Shown: in pieces, positions 16,321 through 25,998 of the stretch
Layout of the letters: each line of letters begins with the position of its first letter
How positions within the stretch are numbered: the first letter of the stretch is position 1
Assembly: GCF_029223865.1 (NCBI RefSeq)
Contig: NZ_CP119520.1
Location: 1,302,001-1,366,000, forward strand
Source of the DNA: Telluria mixta
GTDB taxonomy: Bacteria; Pseudomonadota; Gammaproteobacteria; Burkholderiales; Burkholderiaceae_D
Direction: 5' to 3'
DNA length: 64,000 bases
Program-made: the position numbers and the translations under genes
The notes under the pieces: generated by a model
The model's input: the letters and a program-made list of their open reading frames with translations, nothing else
Told to the model about the DNA's origin: nothing
The model's database searches: none

Positions 16321-17826
16321 ATGTCCTTCCTGTCCTCAGCCGCGCCGAAGCTTGCACCGTGGAAAGTTTTGCTCGTCGACGACGAACCGGACATCCATGA
16401 CATCACCAAGCTGACGCTGTCCCGGTTCCGCCTGGACGGCCGCAGCCTCTCGTTCCTGCACGCCTACAGCGGCGCGGAGGCCAAGGAGATCCTGGCGCGC
16501 GAGAAGGACATCGCGCTGGTGTTCCTCGACGTCGTCATGGAGCGCGAGGACAGCGGCCTGGAAGTGGCACGCTGGATGCGCCAGGAGCTGGACAACCAGT
16601 TCACCCGCATCGTGCTGCGCACGGGCCAGCCGGGCCAGGCGCCCGAGGAACGCGTGATCGTCGACTACGACATCAACGATTACAAGGAAAAGACGGAGCT
16701 CGACCGCACCAAGCTGTTCACGACGACCTTCGCCGCCCTGCGCGCCTACCGCGACATCATGAAGGTCGAGGACGCCCGCCGCGTCCAGCAGAATTACCGC
16801 GAAGGCCTGGAGCGCGTGATCTCCGCGTCCACGCATTTGTTCAGGCAGCGCAATTTGAAGGATTTCGCCAGCGGCCTGCTGCAGCAGGTCGTCGCCCTGC
16901 TGCGCCTGGAGCAGAGCATGCTGCTGCGCGTGGCCGGCGCCAGCGTGATCACGGGCGAGAGCCAGTACGAGATCCTCGCGCGCATCGGCGACGTGGGCGA
17001 CCACGACATCGGCCCGGAACTGATCGCCCAGCTGGACGAGGCGCGCCACAACCGCATCTCCAAGCTGCATGGCGACACCTATGTCGGCTACTTCCCGAAC
17101 AGCAGCGGCAAGGCGTCCCTGCTCGTGCTCAAGGGCGTGGAAGAAATCAACGAGATCGACGTCCAATTGCTCGACGTCTTTTGCTCGGGCGTCGCCATCG
17201 CCTTCGACAATATCCTGCTGAACCAGGAGATCACCGACACCCAGGCCGAGCTGATCCTGCGGCTGGGCGACGTCGTCGAATCGCGCTCGAACGAGGCCGG
17301 CAACCACGTGCGCCGCATGGCCCAGGTGTGCCACCTGCTGGCCCAGGAATCGGGCATGTCCGACGACGAGACGGCCGTGCTGATGCATGCGGCGCCGATG
17401 CACGACGTGGGCAAGATCGCCACGCCGGACGCCGTCCTGTTGAAACCGGGCCGCCTCACGCCCGAGGAATGGGACATCATGAAGCAGCACCCGACCATCG
17501 GCCTGCAGATCCTGGACGGCTCGCAGCGCCCGATCCTGAAGGCCGCCGCCGTGATCGCCCACCAGCACCACGAGAAATGGGACGGCAGCGGCTACCCGCA
17601 AGGCCTGAAGGGCGAAGACATCCACCCGTACGCCCGCATCGTGGCCGTGGCCGACGTGTTCGACGCCCTCACCCACGAACGCGTCTACAAGAAGGCCTGG
17701 CCGATCGACCAGGTGCGCGACTACCTGCGCGAGGTGGCGGGCCAGCACCTCGATCCGCACTACGTCGACATCCTCGTCCGGAACCTCGACAAGGCCGCCG
17801 AGATCAACGAGCGCTGGCCGGACTGA
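16321..17826 (+). CDS. Response regulator with DUF3369 and HD-GYP phosphodiesterase domains
   Basis: 501 residues. A receiver domain comes first, with phospho-acceptor D70 in LVFLDVV, then a DUF3369 sensory-like domain (about residues 160-310), then HD-GYP. The HD pair is H361-D362 in MHDVGK and the GYP motif is HHEKWDGSGYP ending at P426, so the c-di-GMP phosphodiesterase looks intact. The ATG at 16321 follows a GAGAGA box; the longer frame from 16285 has no such site. The hybrid kinase encoded 88 bases later is the likely partner. Confidence 0.9.
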   Translation: MSFLSSAAPKLAPWKVLLVDDEPDIHDITKLTLSRFRLDGRSLSFLHAYSGAEAKEILAREKDIALVFLDVVMEREDSGLEVARWMRQELDNQFTRIVLRTGQPGQAPEERVIVDYDINDYKEKTELDRTKLFTTTFAALRAYRDIMKVEDARRVQQNYREGLERVISASTHLFRQRNLKDFASGLLQQVVALLRLEQSMLLRVAGASVITGESQYEILARIGDVGDHDIGPELIAQLDEARHNRISKLHGDTYVGYFPNSSGKASLLVLKGVEEINEIDVQLLDVFCSGVAIAFDNILLNQEITDTQAELILRLGDVVESRSNEAGNHVRRMAQVCHLLAQESGMSDDETAVLMHAAPMHDVGKIATPDAVLLKPGRLTPEEWDIMKQHPTIGLQILDGSQRPILKAAAVIAHQHHEKWDGSGYPQGLKGEDIHPYARIVAVADVFDALTHERVYKKAWPIDQVRDYLREVAGQHLDPHYVDILVRNLDKAAEINERWPD

Positions 17827-17914
17827 AATCGCTATCATCAGCCGGGACAACACCGGCATAGTCCGGTAGTATGCTGGGCTTCGAGGCAACATTGTCCCGA
17901 CTGCCCACCGGCCC

Positions 17915-20119
17915 ATGCGTATCCGAACCCGACTGCTGATCCTGATCCTCGCGATCCTGATACCCGCCCTCCTCGCGGCGGTGCTGGCCGTCTGGTATGT
18001 CTATCAGGAAGAGCGGCGGGCCCAGGAAACGAGCGTCAAGGAAGCCGTGCGCGCCTTCACCCTCCTCGTCGACAACGAACTGGAGATCAGGGAAGGCATC
18101 CTGCGCACGCTGGCGAATTCCCCCGCGCTGGCGCGCGGCGATCTCGATACCTTTTACCGCCACGCCCATTCGGTGGTACCGCGCGGCGAGACGGCGATCC
18201 TGCTGCTCGACCGGGACGGCCACCAGCTGCTCAACACGCGGGTCGCACCGGGCGAGCCGCTGCCGCCCGGACGCTCGTCGAATCTCGACGTGCTGATGAA
18301 ACGGGACGGCGCCGACCGCACCCTCGTCTCCGACCTGTTCGTCTCCTCGATCAGCCAGCGCCATGCGGTCGCCATCCAGGTGCCGGTGCACGTGGACGGC
18401 ACCCTGCGCTACTTCCTCGCCATGAGCATGAACGCCGCCCAGCTGCAGGCGCTGCTGGGCGAACAGCGCTTCCCGGCCGAGTGGCAGGCGGCCATCATCG
18501 ACCGCACCGGCCGGCTGATCGCCCGCTCGATCGACCCGGACCAGTACCGGGGACGCTCGGTCAGCGACGTGGCGCTGGCCCAGTTCGCGGCCAACCGCGA
18601 AGGCGTGTTCTCGAACCGGAACCTGGCCGGCATCCCCGTGCAGGCCTTCTTCAGCACCGTGCCGTCGTCGAACTGGAAAGTCCTCGTCAGCATTCCGACG
18701 GAAGACCTGCGCCGCGTGCCGCTGCATGCGGCGGCCTTCCTGGCCGCCATCATGGCCGTCATGCTCGTGCTGGCATCGGTGGCCGCGCGCTGGTTCGCAC
18801 GCCGCGCCGCCATCCCGATCGAATACCTGGGCCGCAGCGCCGCGGACCTGGGCGCCGGCCGCGAAGTGCATTACCGGCCGCAGGGCATCGTCGAGATCGA
18901 CGCCGTGGCGCAGCGCATGGCCGAGGCGAGCCGCCAGATCCTGACGGCCCAGGCCGACCTGGAACAGCGCGTGGCCGAAGCCGTGGCGGCCAGCGAGCGC
19001 GCCCAGAGCGCCCTGATACGCGGCCAGAAGCTGGAAGCCCTCGGCCGGCTCACGGGCGGCATCGCGCACGAATTCAACAACCTGCTGCAGACGCTGACGA
19101 CCGCGCTGCAGATCGCATCGCTGACGGCGAACCAGCCGAAGGTGCTGAGCCTGATCGACACGTGCAAGCGCACCGTCAGCCGCGCCACCGCGCTGACGAC
19201 GCGCCTGGGATCGTTCGGCCGCGTGCAGGATGCGCGCCTGCTGACGGTCGACCCGGGCGAGCAGGTGCGCGGGTCCGTCCAGCTGCTGCGCGGCGTGCTG
19301 CGCCAGGGCACGCGCATGGAAGTGCAGTGCGCGGACGACCTGTGGCCCGTCACACTCGATCCCGTGCAGTTCGACCTGGCCCTCCTGAACCTGGCGATCA
19401 ATGCGCGCGACGCGATGCCGGACGGCGGCCGTCTCGCCGTCGACGTGCGCAACTGCACGCTCGAACCGACCATGGAACGCACGGGCGGCGACTACGTGCG
19501 TGTGAGCGTGACGGACACGGGCACCGGCATGCCGCCCGACGTGCTGGCGCGCGCGCTCGACCCGTTCTTCACGACGAAACCGCCGGGCCAGGGCTCCGGC
19601 CTCGGGCTGCCCCAGGCCTACGCGTTCGCCACGCAATCGCGCGGCTGGCTGACCCTGTCGAGCACGGTGGGCGCCGGCACCACCATCGAAATCTACCTGC
19701 CGCGCTCGCTGCAACCGCTGTCGGCCGTGGCGGCGCGCGCCGACGGCCAGGCACCGGGACGCGGCGGCGGACGGGTGCTGTTCGTCGAGGACGACCCGCT
19801 CGTGCGCGAAGCCGTGGTGCGCGGCCTGGAGGATTGCGGCTTCGACGTGATGGTAGCGCCGGACGGCGACAAGGCGCTCGCCATGCTCGACGCCGGCCTC
19901 GACGCCGACGTCGTGTTTTCCGACATCGTCATGCCCGGCAAGGTCAGCGGCATCGAGCTGGCCGGCATCCTGCACGAGCGCCGCCCCGGCCTGCCGGTCG
20001 TCCTTGCCACCGGCTACACCGACCAGCGCGCCGTCATCCCCGGCGTGCAGGTGCTGGCCAAGCCCTACGAGATCGACCAGCTGGTCGAGCTGCTGGCCAA
20101 TCTGTCCGGCGGCCGCTGA
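17915..20119 (+). CDS. Membrane hybrid histidine kinase with C-terminal receiver
   Basis: 734 residues. Two transmembrane helices (about residues 8-29 and 270-292) frame a periplasmic Cache-like sensor domain. A HAMP-like linker and coiled coil lead to the histidine motif GGIAHEFNNLLQ with H385, then HATPase with DTGTGM and GSGLGLPQ. A receiver domain ends the protein, with D670 in FSDIVMPG. It probably signals both internally and to the upstream HD-GYP regulator, linking a periplasmic cue to c-di-GMP turnover (inferred). Confidence 0.88.
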   Translation: MRIRTRLLILILAILIPALLAAVLAVWYVYQEERRAQETSVKEAVRAFTLLVDNELEIREGILRTLANSPALARGDLDTFYRHAHSVVPRGETAILLLDRDGHQLLNTRVAPGEPLPPGRSSNLDVLMKRDGADRTLVSDLFVSSISQRHAVAIQVPVHVDGTLRYFLAMSMNAAQLQALLGEQRFPAEWQAAIIDRTGRLIARSIDPDQYRGRSVSDVALAQFAANREGVFSNRNLAGIPVQAFFSTVPSSNWKVLVSIPTEDLRRVPLHAAAFLAAIMAVMLVLASVAARWFARRAAIPIEYLGRSAADLGAGREVHYRPQGIVEIDAVAQRMAEASRQILTAQADLEQRVAEAVAASERAQSALIRGQKLEALGRLTGGIAHEFNNLLQTLTTALQIASLTANQPKVLSLIDTCKRTVSRATALTTRLGSFGRVQDARLLTVDPGEQVRGSVQLLRGVLRQGTRMEVQCADDLWPVTLDPVQFDLALLNLAINARDAMPDGGRLAVDVRNCTLEPTMERTGGDYVRVSVTDTGTGMPPDVLARALDPFFTTKPPGQGSGLGLPQAYAFATQSRGWLTLSSTVGAGTTIEIYLPRSLQPLSAVAARADGQAPGRGGGRVLFVEDDPLVREAVVRGLEDCGFDVMVAPDGDKALAMLDAGLDADVVFSDIVMPGKVSGIELAGILHERRPGLPVVLATGYTDQRAVIPGVQVLAKPYEIDQLVELLANLSGGR

Positions 20120-20125
20120 ATCGTC

Positions 20126-20455
20126 TTACAGCGTCAAGGTGACCTGTTCGCTGCCTACCGCCACCAGGCACGTGGTGCCGGATTTGCCGCCCGCCGCCGT
20201 GGCGCAACTTGCGCTGACCTTCTTGTCTTGCCACTTGCCATCGAAGCGGCCCTCTCCGTGCAGCAGCGAGATCTGGTCGTCGATCACTTTTGCGCCATTC
20301 ACGAAGATGCGGACGTCCGAGTTGTCGATCAGTTCGCCCTGGATCTGCAGCGTGCCGTCCCGGCTGGTGTAGTGACTCCCGGTCACCGGCGCAAGCGCGC
20401 CGCAGCCGGACAATGTAACGGCCAACGCGGCCGCGATCATGAACTTCGTTGACAT
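20126..20455 (-). CDS. Small lipoprotein
   Basis: 109 residues. The lipobox LSGC places the lipidated cysteine near residue 18. The mature part forms short beta-strands with GTLQIQGELIDNSDVRIFVN and two late cysteines that could pair. Function unknown. The start at 20455 gives a proper lipoprotein signal; the open frame continues upstream without a signal sequence. Confidence 0.65.
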   Translation of the reverse strand: MSTKFMIAAALAVTLSGCGALAPVTGSHYTSRDGTLQIQGELIDNSDVRIFVNGAKVIDDQISLLHGEGRFDGKWQDKKVSASCATAAGGKSGTTCLVAVGSEQVTLTL

Positions 20456-20668
20456 TTTTGTGTAATCTCCGCGTATCGTCGCGGATCTCTTCAGGAAAGC
20501 AGAAATCATAAGCGTATTTACCATGAACTGGCCATTAAAAAATTGCAACAAAGGTTAATTCCTTGCAATGACAAAAAAATAGCGGTCGCAATTTCCACAT
20601 GGCAACTTATGGTTGCATGGGCGGCACGCGACCGGCGTACAATGGATGCTTTCATGGAGGGCACACAC

Positions 20669-21061
20669 ATGCAGACCCTGCCCCTGCGGATCGGCGCCCA
20701 CCAGGACCTGCGCGCCGTGCTCGACACCCTCGTCGCGCAGCACCATGTCGACGCCGCGTTCGTCCTGCAAGGCATCGGCAGCCTGTCGGTCGCCCGGTTG
20801 CGCTTCGCGGGCCGGTCCGAGTTCACGGAACTGCGCGGCGACCTCGAAATCCTCACCTTGGGCGGCTCGCTGTCGCCGGACGGTCCGCACCTGCACGCGA
20901 GCGTGGCCGATGACGGCGGCCGCGTCATCGGCGGCCACCTCGGTCCCGGCTGCATCGTGCGTACGACGGCCGAGGTGCTCGTGGCGCTGCTGCCGCGCCA
21001 CCGCTTCCGTCGCGAATTCGATCCGGCCACGGGGTTCGACGAGTTGTTCGTGAAGGCTTAG
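20669..21061 (+). CDS. PPC (DUF296) domain protein
   Basis: 130 residues with the PPC/DUF296 fold pattern: LPLRIGAHQDLRAVL, then VLQGIGSLSVARLRF and GDLEILTLGGSLS, then HLHASVADDGGRVIGGHL. In plants this domain accompanies AT-hooks; bacterial stand-alone members are trimers of uncertain role. The start is fixed by a GGAGG box eight bases upstream; in-frame ATGs at 20642 and 20654 lack one. TACAAT at 20638-20643 may be its -10 box. Confidence 0.8.
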   Translation: MQTLPLRIGAHQDLRAVLDTLVAQHHVDAAFVLQGIGSLSVARLRFAGRSEFTELRGDLEILTLGGSLSPDGPHLHASVADDGGRVIGGHLGPGCIVRTTAEVLVALLPRHRFRREFDPATGFDELFVKA

Positions 21062-21142
21062 TGTCTTTGCTATGTCCGTTTCCGCACTGAACGGTCCGGT
21101 GCGGCGCCGTAGTCTGGCGGTACACCATCGCAGAGACCGACC

Positions 21143-22954
21143 ATGACTACGCACATTCCCGACGACGACCCCACCCAGCCCAGGCCCGCGCCCCTGTCGC
21201 TCGCCGCGTGGAAACACTTCGTCAACGTCGCCAAGCCCTACTGGCTGGGCAATGAAAAAGGCAAGGCCTGGTCCCTGCTGCTTCTGCTGATCGTGCTGAT
21301 GCTGGTCGACACCAAGCTCGCGGTCATGCTGAACAACCAGACCGGAGAATTGACGTCGGCGCTGGCCGGCAAGGACGCCGACCGCTTCTGGGCCTCCGTG
21401 CGCGCCTGCCTGTTCATCCTCGCGTTCGCCGTGCCGACCTATGCCTTCTACTACTACATGCGCGACGTCTTCGCGAACCAGTGGCGGCGCTGGCTGACCG
21501 GCCGGTTCCTCGACGGCTACCTGCAGGACCGCAAATACTATGCGCTGGGCGCCAGCAACGAGATCGACAATCCGGACCAGCGCATCAGCGAGGACATCAA
21601 CACGTTCACGGGCCGCTCCATCAACTTCCTGCTGATCTTCCTCGGCTCGATCATGCAGCTGGTCGCCTTCAGCACCGTGCTGTGGTCGATCTCGCACCTG
21701 CTCGTGGCCGTGCTCGTGGCCTACGCGGTGACGGGCAACATCGTCGCCCTGTACTTCTTCGGCAGCCCGCTGATCCAGCTGAATTTCTGGCAGTTGCGGC
21801 GCGAGGCCGACTTCCGCTTCAGCCTGATGCGCCTGCGCGAGAATGCCGAATCGATCGCGTTCTACCGGGGCGAAGCGCAGGAGCGCACGCACATCGACCA
21901 TACGTTCAGCAAGGTCATCCGCAACTTCGCCCGGCTGATCAGGAAGCAGCGCGCGCTCAACCTGTTCCAGCGCACGTTCAGCCAACTGACCGTGGTGTTG
22001 CCGTACGTGCTGCTGGCCGGCGGCGTCCTGTCGGGCGAGCTGGAAGTCGGCGCCGCGACGCGCGCCGCCGGCGCCTTCACGGCCGTCCTCGGCGCGGTGG
22101 GCGTCATCGTCGACAATTTCGAGAGCCTCAGCCGGTTCGTGGCGGGCATCGGCCGTTTGCAGGCCCTGTCGAACCTCGTGCTGCCCGAAGCGCAGTCTGC
22201 CGACGTCGCAGACAAGCATCCGCGCATCGCGATGCGTCCGGGCACGCACTTTGCGCTGGAAGCCGTGACCTTGCATCCGCCGCAATCCGACCGCGTCCTC
22301 ATCAAGGAGCTGAACCTCGTCCTCAAGCCGGGCGACGCCTTGCTGATCACCGGTGCCAGCGGCTGCGGCAAGAGTTCGCTGCTGCGCGCGATCGCGGGGC
22401 TGTGGCACACGGGCAGCGGCACGATCCAGCATCCGCCGCTGGAAGACGTGTTCTTCCTGCCGCAGCAACCTTATCTGCAGCAGAGCACGCTACGCAGCCA
22501 GCTCATCTATCCCAGCGTGCATGCCGATCTCGGCGACGAACAATTGCTCGACATCCTGGAACAAGTCCATCTGCCGCATCTGGCCGAACGCGTGGGCGGG
22601 CTGGATGCCGTGCACGACTGGAGCAAGGTGCTGTCGGTCGGCGAGCAGCAGCGCCTCGCCTTCGGCCGCGTGCTGGTGCACGCGCCGCGGATCGTCATCC
22701 TGGACGAGGCGACGAGCGCGCTCGACAGCGCCAACGAAGCGGCCCTGTACACGCGCTTGCGCGCCAGCGGCGCGACGCTCGTCAGCATCGCCCACCGCGA
22801 AGCCGTGCTGCGCCATCACACGCACGTGCTGCGGCTGGTGGGCGACGGGACGTGGGAAGTGGTCGACGCGAGCGGGTTCGAGTTCGACAAGCCGGCTGCG
22901 GACGCCGCGCCGGCGCCGGTGCGGCCAGCGGTTGTGGCGACTTTTGTCGGTTGA
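21143..22954 (+). CDS. SbmA/YddA-like ABC transporter, fused permease and ATPase
   Basis: 603 residues. The membrane half belongs to the SbmA/BacA-like group (KPYWLGNEKGKAWSLLLLL, then NPDQRISEDINTFT). The ATPase half has GASGCGKSS, LSVGEQQRLAFGRVL and IVILDEATSALD. The family includes peptide importers and ABCD-type transporters (YddA, Rv1819c-like). The substrate is unknown. It stands alone with its own upstream gap. Confidence 0.85.
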   Translation: MTTHIPDDDPTQPRPAPLSLAAWKHFVNVAKPYWLGNEKGKAWSLLLLLIVLMLVDTKLAVMLNNQTGELTSALAGKDADRFWASVRACLFILAFAVPTYAFYYYMRDVFANQWRRWLTGRFLDGYLQDRKYYALGASNEIDNPDQRISEDINTFTGRSINFLLIFLGSIMQLVAFSTVLWSISHLLVAVLVAYAVTGNIVALYFFGSPLIQLNFWQLRREADFRFSLMRLRENAESIAFYRGEAQERTHIDHTFSKVIRNFARLIRKQRALNLFQRTFSQLTVVLPYVLLAGGVLSGELEVGAATRAAGAFTAVLGAVGVIVDNFESLSRFVAGIGRLQALSNLVLPEAQSADVADKHPRIAMRPGTHFALEAVTLHPPQSDRVLIKELNLVLKPGDALLITGASGCGKSSLLRAIAGLWHTGSGTIQHPPLEDVFFLPQQPYLQQSTLRSQLIYPSVHADLGDEQLLDILEQVHLPHLAERVGGLDAVHDWSKVLSVGEQQRLAFGRVLVHAPRIVILDEATSALDSANEAALYTRLRASGATLVSIAHREAVLRHHTHVLRLVGDGTWEVVDASGFEFDKPAADAAPAPVRPAVVATFVG

Positions 22955-22980
22955 TTTGCGGTACCGTTCTTAGAAACAGA

Positions 22981-23346
22981 TTACGTACTGGAACGGCTTC
23001 TGGCCTGAATGCGAGCTGACCGGTAATGCAGGACAACCAACATAGCGAGCAAGACGATTGCGAAGTCGATAGCAATGTCAATGATGAGAGCGCCTACGAA
23101 CAGTTTGTCTTCGACGAACGCGAGCTGTCGCTCTACGGAAACTCCCGGTGCGTCAAACAAGTACGCAACAGGAAAGCCCCCTTTCAATACCGGTTCATAG
23201 CAGGGATCGGCAGCGTTGGGACCGCACAAGTTGCCATACTCGGTCAGTTCGGGACCTACGTGCTCAACATATACCGACAGGAGTGTCAGCGTGATTGCCG
23301 AGATAAGGGAGAGACCTATCAGACTCAATGTGATCAAGCGGGACAT
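22981..23346 (-). CDS. Small membrane protein of unknown function
   Basis: 121 residues with two hydrophobic helices (about residues 5-25 and 86-107) and a loop with two cysteines (CGPNAADPC). It is AT-richer than the neighbours, uses rarer codons, and lies in a patch with another small membrane protein and a pseudogene, suggesting transfer. No family recognised. Confidence 0.5.
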   Translation of the reverse strand: MSRLITLSLIGLSLISAITLTLLSVYVEHVGPELTEYGNLCGPNAADPCYEPVLKGGFPVAYLFDAPGVSVERQLAFVEDKLFVGALIIDIAIDFAIVLLAMLVVLHYRSARIQARSRSST

Positions 23347-23394
23347 AAGCTCTCCATTTGTTACGCTCCACTTATACCCCGGTTTGCTGGAATA

Positions 23395-23416
23395 ACTGCT
23401 TCTGGCCGGTTGGGAC
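23395..23416. repeat. Degenerate dispersed repeat, CTTCTGGCC type
   Basis: ACTGCTTCTGGCCGGTTGGGAC here resembles the copies at 58174-58199, 59910-59973 and 61078-61103, and a shorter one at 22995-23012. All lie in the two AT-richer accessory patches, just beyond the ends of small orphan genes. Confidence 0.35.
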
Positions 23417-23436
23417 GACAGGAAGAACGTCGAGTG

Positions 23437-23778
23437 TCAGCTCAGGAGCAAGCCGCCTGTCAGGACAACGGCTGCTGCCATTAGAGTCCCGATGACCGTT
23501 ATCTCGAGCAACCGTATTTTGGGTCGCGGCTTTTCGCTCCGCAAGTACCCGACGATGCCCAGTAGGCAAGCTGTACCTGAGGTGATACTGGTAACTACCG
23601 AGCAAAGAGCAAGCAGTGCAAACATCCCGGTCCCGCAAACAAAGCCTCCCGTGCTTACCTGTTCTCTCGCCCATTGCGAGAATAACCAGTTTTGATACAT
23701 GAAATACGCGATTGGTAACACGGATATGGCACCCAGCAGCAATGACCAAAATCTGTATGATTCAATTAATTTGAACAT
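23437..23778 (-). CDS. Small membrane protein of unknown function
   Basis: 113 residues with three hydrophobic segments (about residues 11-28, 46-75 and 88-111). Base composition is clearly lower in GC than the core genes. No family recognised. It may be co-transcribed with the similar small gene ending at 22981, 90 bases downstream. Confidence 0.5.
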   Translation of the reverse strand: MFKLIESYRFWSLLLGAISVLPIAYFMYQNWLFSQWAREQVSTGGFVCGTGMFALLALCSVVTSITSGTACLLGIVGYLRSEKPRPKIRLLEITVIGTLMAAAVVLTGGLLLS

Positions 23779-23814
23779 GTTATAAAGGATCTTGCCTCAA
23801 CACCCAGCGCTCTA

Positions 23815-23958
23815 ATGATTCTTCACGACTGGCGCGACGGTGAGTTCCCGAACGCGGAGCGCATCGGCCGCGAGACCGTCACGATCCCCCTGCACTGCGG
23901 GATGATGGAAGCCGACGTGGACCGCGTGTGCGCGGCCATCGCCGATATCCTCAACTAG
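23815..23958 (+). pseudogene. C-terminal remnant of a DegT/DnrJ/EryC1/StrS aminotransferase
   Basis: A 47-codon frame reads MILHDWRDGEFPNAERIGRE, then TVTIPLHCGMMEADVDRV and ends at TAG. This matches the extreme C-terminus of PLP-dependent sugar aminotransferases (FP.AE....E..ilPl..gm...D...V). Everything upstream, including the catalytic lysine domain, is missing and replaced by AT-richer DNA. It is the scar of a deletion or insertion, probably of a former surface-sugar locus. Confidence 0.7.
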
Positions 23959-25914
23959 TCAGGCGACTTTCAGCTCGACCCGCGCCGCCTTGCGCGGAAA
24001 GCGCAGGTGGTAGCGCAAGCCCTGCCCCGGGCTGCTCTCCACGCGCAGCGAGCCTTGCAGCACGTTCGTCGCGAGGTTGTACAGGATGTGGCCACCGAGG
24101 CCGCTGCCGCCGCTCCCGCGCTTCGTCGTGAAGAACGGATCGAAGAGCTTGGCGAGCGTCTCCGCATCCATGCCCACGCCATCGTCGGCGTAGTCGAAGA
24201 CGACGTGGTCGCCGTCGAGCGCCGCGTGGATCGTGATGTGGCCGGGCTGGTCGCGCTCGAAGCCGTGCATCAGCGAGTTGACGACCATGTTCGTGACGAT
24301 CTGCGAGACGGCGCCCGGAAAACTCTCCAGCAGCAAGTCCTTCGGGCAGTCGACGGCGACTTCCAGCGGCCGGCCCTTCAGCTTCGGCTGCAGCGACAGC
24401 AGGACCTCGTTCAGGTACGTGCCCAGGTTGAATGTCCGGATGTCGTCGGAAGACTGGTCCACCGCCACCTGCTTGAAGCTGCGTACGAGGGCCGCGGCGC
24501 GCTGCGTGTTGGTCGTCATGATGCGCAGGGACTGGTCGACGATGTCGAAGAACGCGCCCAGGCTGTCTTCCGTCATCTCCCCCGCCGCCAGTTCCTCGCG
24601 CGTGAGCTTGAGCTCCTGCACGAGGTGGCTCGTCGCCGTCACGCAGATGCCCAGCGGCGTATTGATCTCGTGCGCGACGCCGGCCACCATCTGGCCCAGC
24701 GACGCGAGCTTTTCCTTGCGCACCAGTTCCGTCTGCGCTTCCTGCAACTGGTGCAGCGCCTGTTCGAGCGCGGCGTTCTGCTGTTCCAGGCGCTCCTTGG
24801 CCTTGCGGATGGCGCGGTCGGCCTGCATGCGCGCGATCGCCACCGCGACGTGGCTGGAAATGAAGGCCATCAGATCCAGGTCGGCCTTCGTGTAGACGAC
24901 GGTCGGGTCATAGCTTTGCACGACCAGCACGCCGTACGCCTTGTCGTTGACGAGCATGGGCGCGCCGATCCAGCTGGCGATGTCCGTGTTCCCCAGCGGG
25001 TGCTTCACCTTGCCGGCCGCGTGCAGGCGCGCGAAGCTGCCGGCATCGTGGAGTTGCGCCTGCTTCGTCTGCAGCACGTACGACACCATGCCCATGCCGA
25101 ACGGGAAGCGCTGCTGCGGCGGCGCGTCGTCCTTTTCGTCGGCGAAATATGGGATGCTGATCTCGCCCGTGTCCGGGTGCGTGAGCGCGATGATGAAATT
25201 CTTCGCCATCATCAGCTCGCCGATGATGGCGTGCAGGCTGGATGCCAGCACGTCCGTCTCGATGGCGGAGGCCGACAGGTCCGCGATCTGGTACAGCGCG
25301 TGCTGCACCTGTTCCGCGCGGCGGCGCTCGGCCACCTCGCGCGCCAGCGCACGGGTGCGCTCCTGCACGGCGCGCTCGAGGCGGTCCATGCTCTGCAGGC
25401 CCTGCAGCGCGTTCGACACGTGGTTGGCAATCAGCGCGAACAGCGCCTGGTCTTCCGCGCTGTACGTGTGTTCGGGCAGGTAGCTCTGGATGACGATGGC
25501 GCCCATGACCTCGTGCTGCTGGTCGAGCAGCGGGCAGCCCATCCAGTGCTCGGCGATGCTGCCCGTGCCCCAGACGGCGCCGTTCTCTTTCTCGCGCATC
25601 TCGTCGCCCGTGATCGCGAGGGGCCGCTTGTTGAGCATGACCCAGGCCGTCGGCGATTCGTCGGGCGACGCCAGCGTCACGCGCTGGTCGGGGCCCGGTC
25701 CCTCGTCGCGCGAGTCGACGAAATACACGAAGCGGACCGTGTCGTCCTCGCGCTCGGCCAAGGTGACGTAGAAGTTCTCCGCATACATGATGCGGCCCAG
25801 CGCGCGGTGCACGGCGCCGATGAACTCGGCAACGTCGGTACAGCTGGCGGACAGCTGCCCGATGTCGAGCAGCATGGCCTGGACCGCTTCCAGGCGGGCG
25901 AGACGGTCTTCCAT
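23959..25914 (-). CDS. Soluble GAF-GAF sensor histidine kinase
   Basis: 651 residues without transmembrane segments. Two GAF domains (about residues 15-180 and 215-370) are joined by a coiled coil, followed by a second coil, the phospho-acceptor motif GVAHEINTPLG with H415, and a HATPase with DDGVGMD and GGSGLGGHI. It should sense a cytoplasmic ligand or redox state. No receiver or cognate regulator is adjacent. Its stop directly abuts the aminotransferase remnant on the other strand. Confidence 0.87.
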   Translation of the reverse strand: MEDRLARLEAVQAMLLDIGQLSASCTDVAEFIGAVHRALGRIMYAENFYVTLAEREDDTVRFVYFVDSRDEGPGPDQRVTLASPDESPTAWVMLNKRPLAITGDEMREKENGAVWGTGSIAEHWMGCPLLDQQHEVMGAIVIQSYLPEHTYSAEDQALFALIANHVSNALQGLQSMDRLERAVQERTRALAREVAERRRAEQVQHALYQIADLSASAIETDVLASSLHAIIGELMMAKNFIIALTHPDTGEISIPYFADEKDDAPPQQRFPFGMGMVSYVLQTKQAQLHDAGSFARLHAAGKVKHPLGNTDIASWIGAPMLVNDKAYGVLVVQSYDPTVVYTKADLDLMAFISSHVAVAIARMQADRAIRKAKERLEQQNAALEQALHQLQEAQTELVRKEKLASLGQMVAGVAHEINTPLGICVTATSHLVQELKLTREELAAGEMTEDSLGAFFDIVDQSLRIMTTNTQRAAALVRSFKQVAVDQSSDDIRTFNLGTYLNEVLLSLQPKLKGRPLEVAVDCPKDLLLESFPGAVSQIVTNMVVNSLMHGFERDQPGHITIHAALDGDHVVFDYADDGVGMDAETLAKLFDPFFTTKRGSGGSGLGGHILYNLATNVLQGSLRVESSPGQGLRYHLRFPRKAARVELKVA

Positions 25915-25998
25915 CGATTCCCCTTATCGAACCAAAAATTGCGCTCGGGAAATCTTAGCAGGTCAGGCCGGGCTTGCGGGGATTGTGTCGCGTAAAAC

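Noticed and set aside
17804..19975. 723-codon minus-strand open frame
   Set aside because: Antisense of the hybrid kinase, which has intact H, N, G and D boxes.
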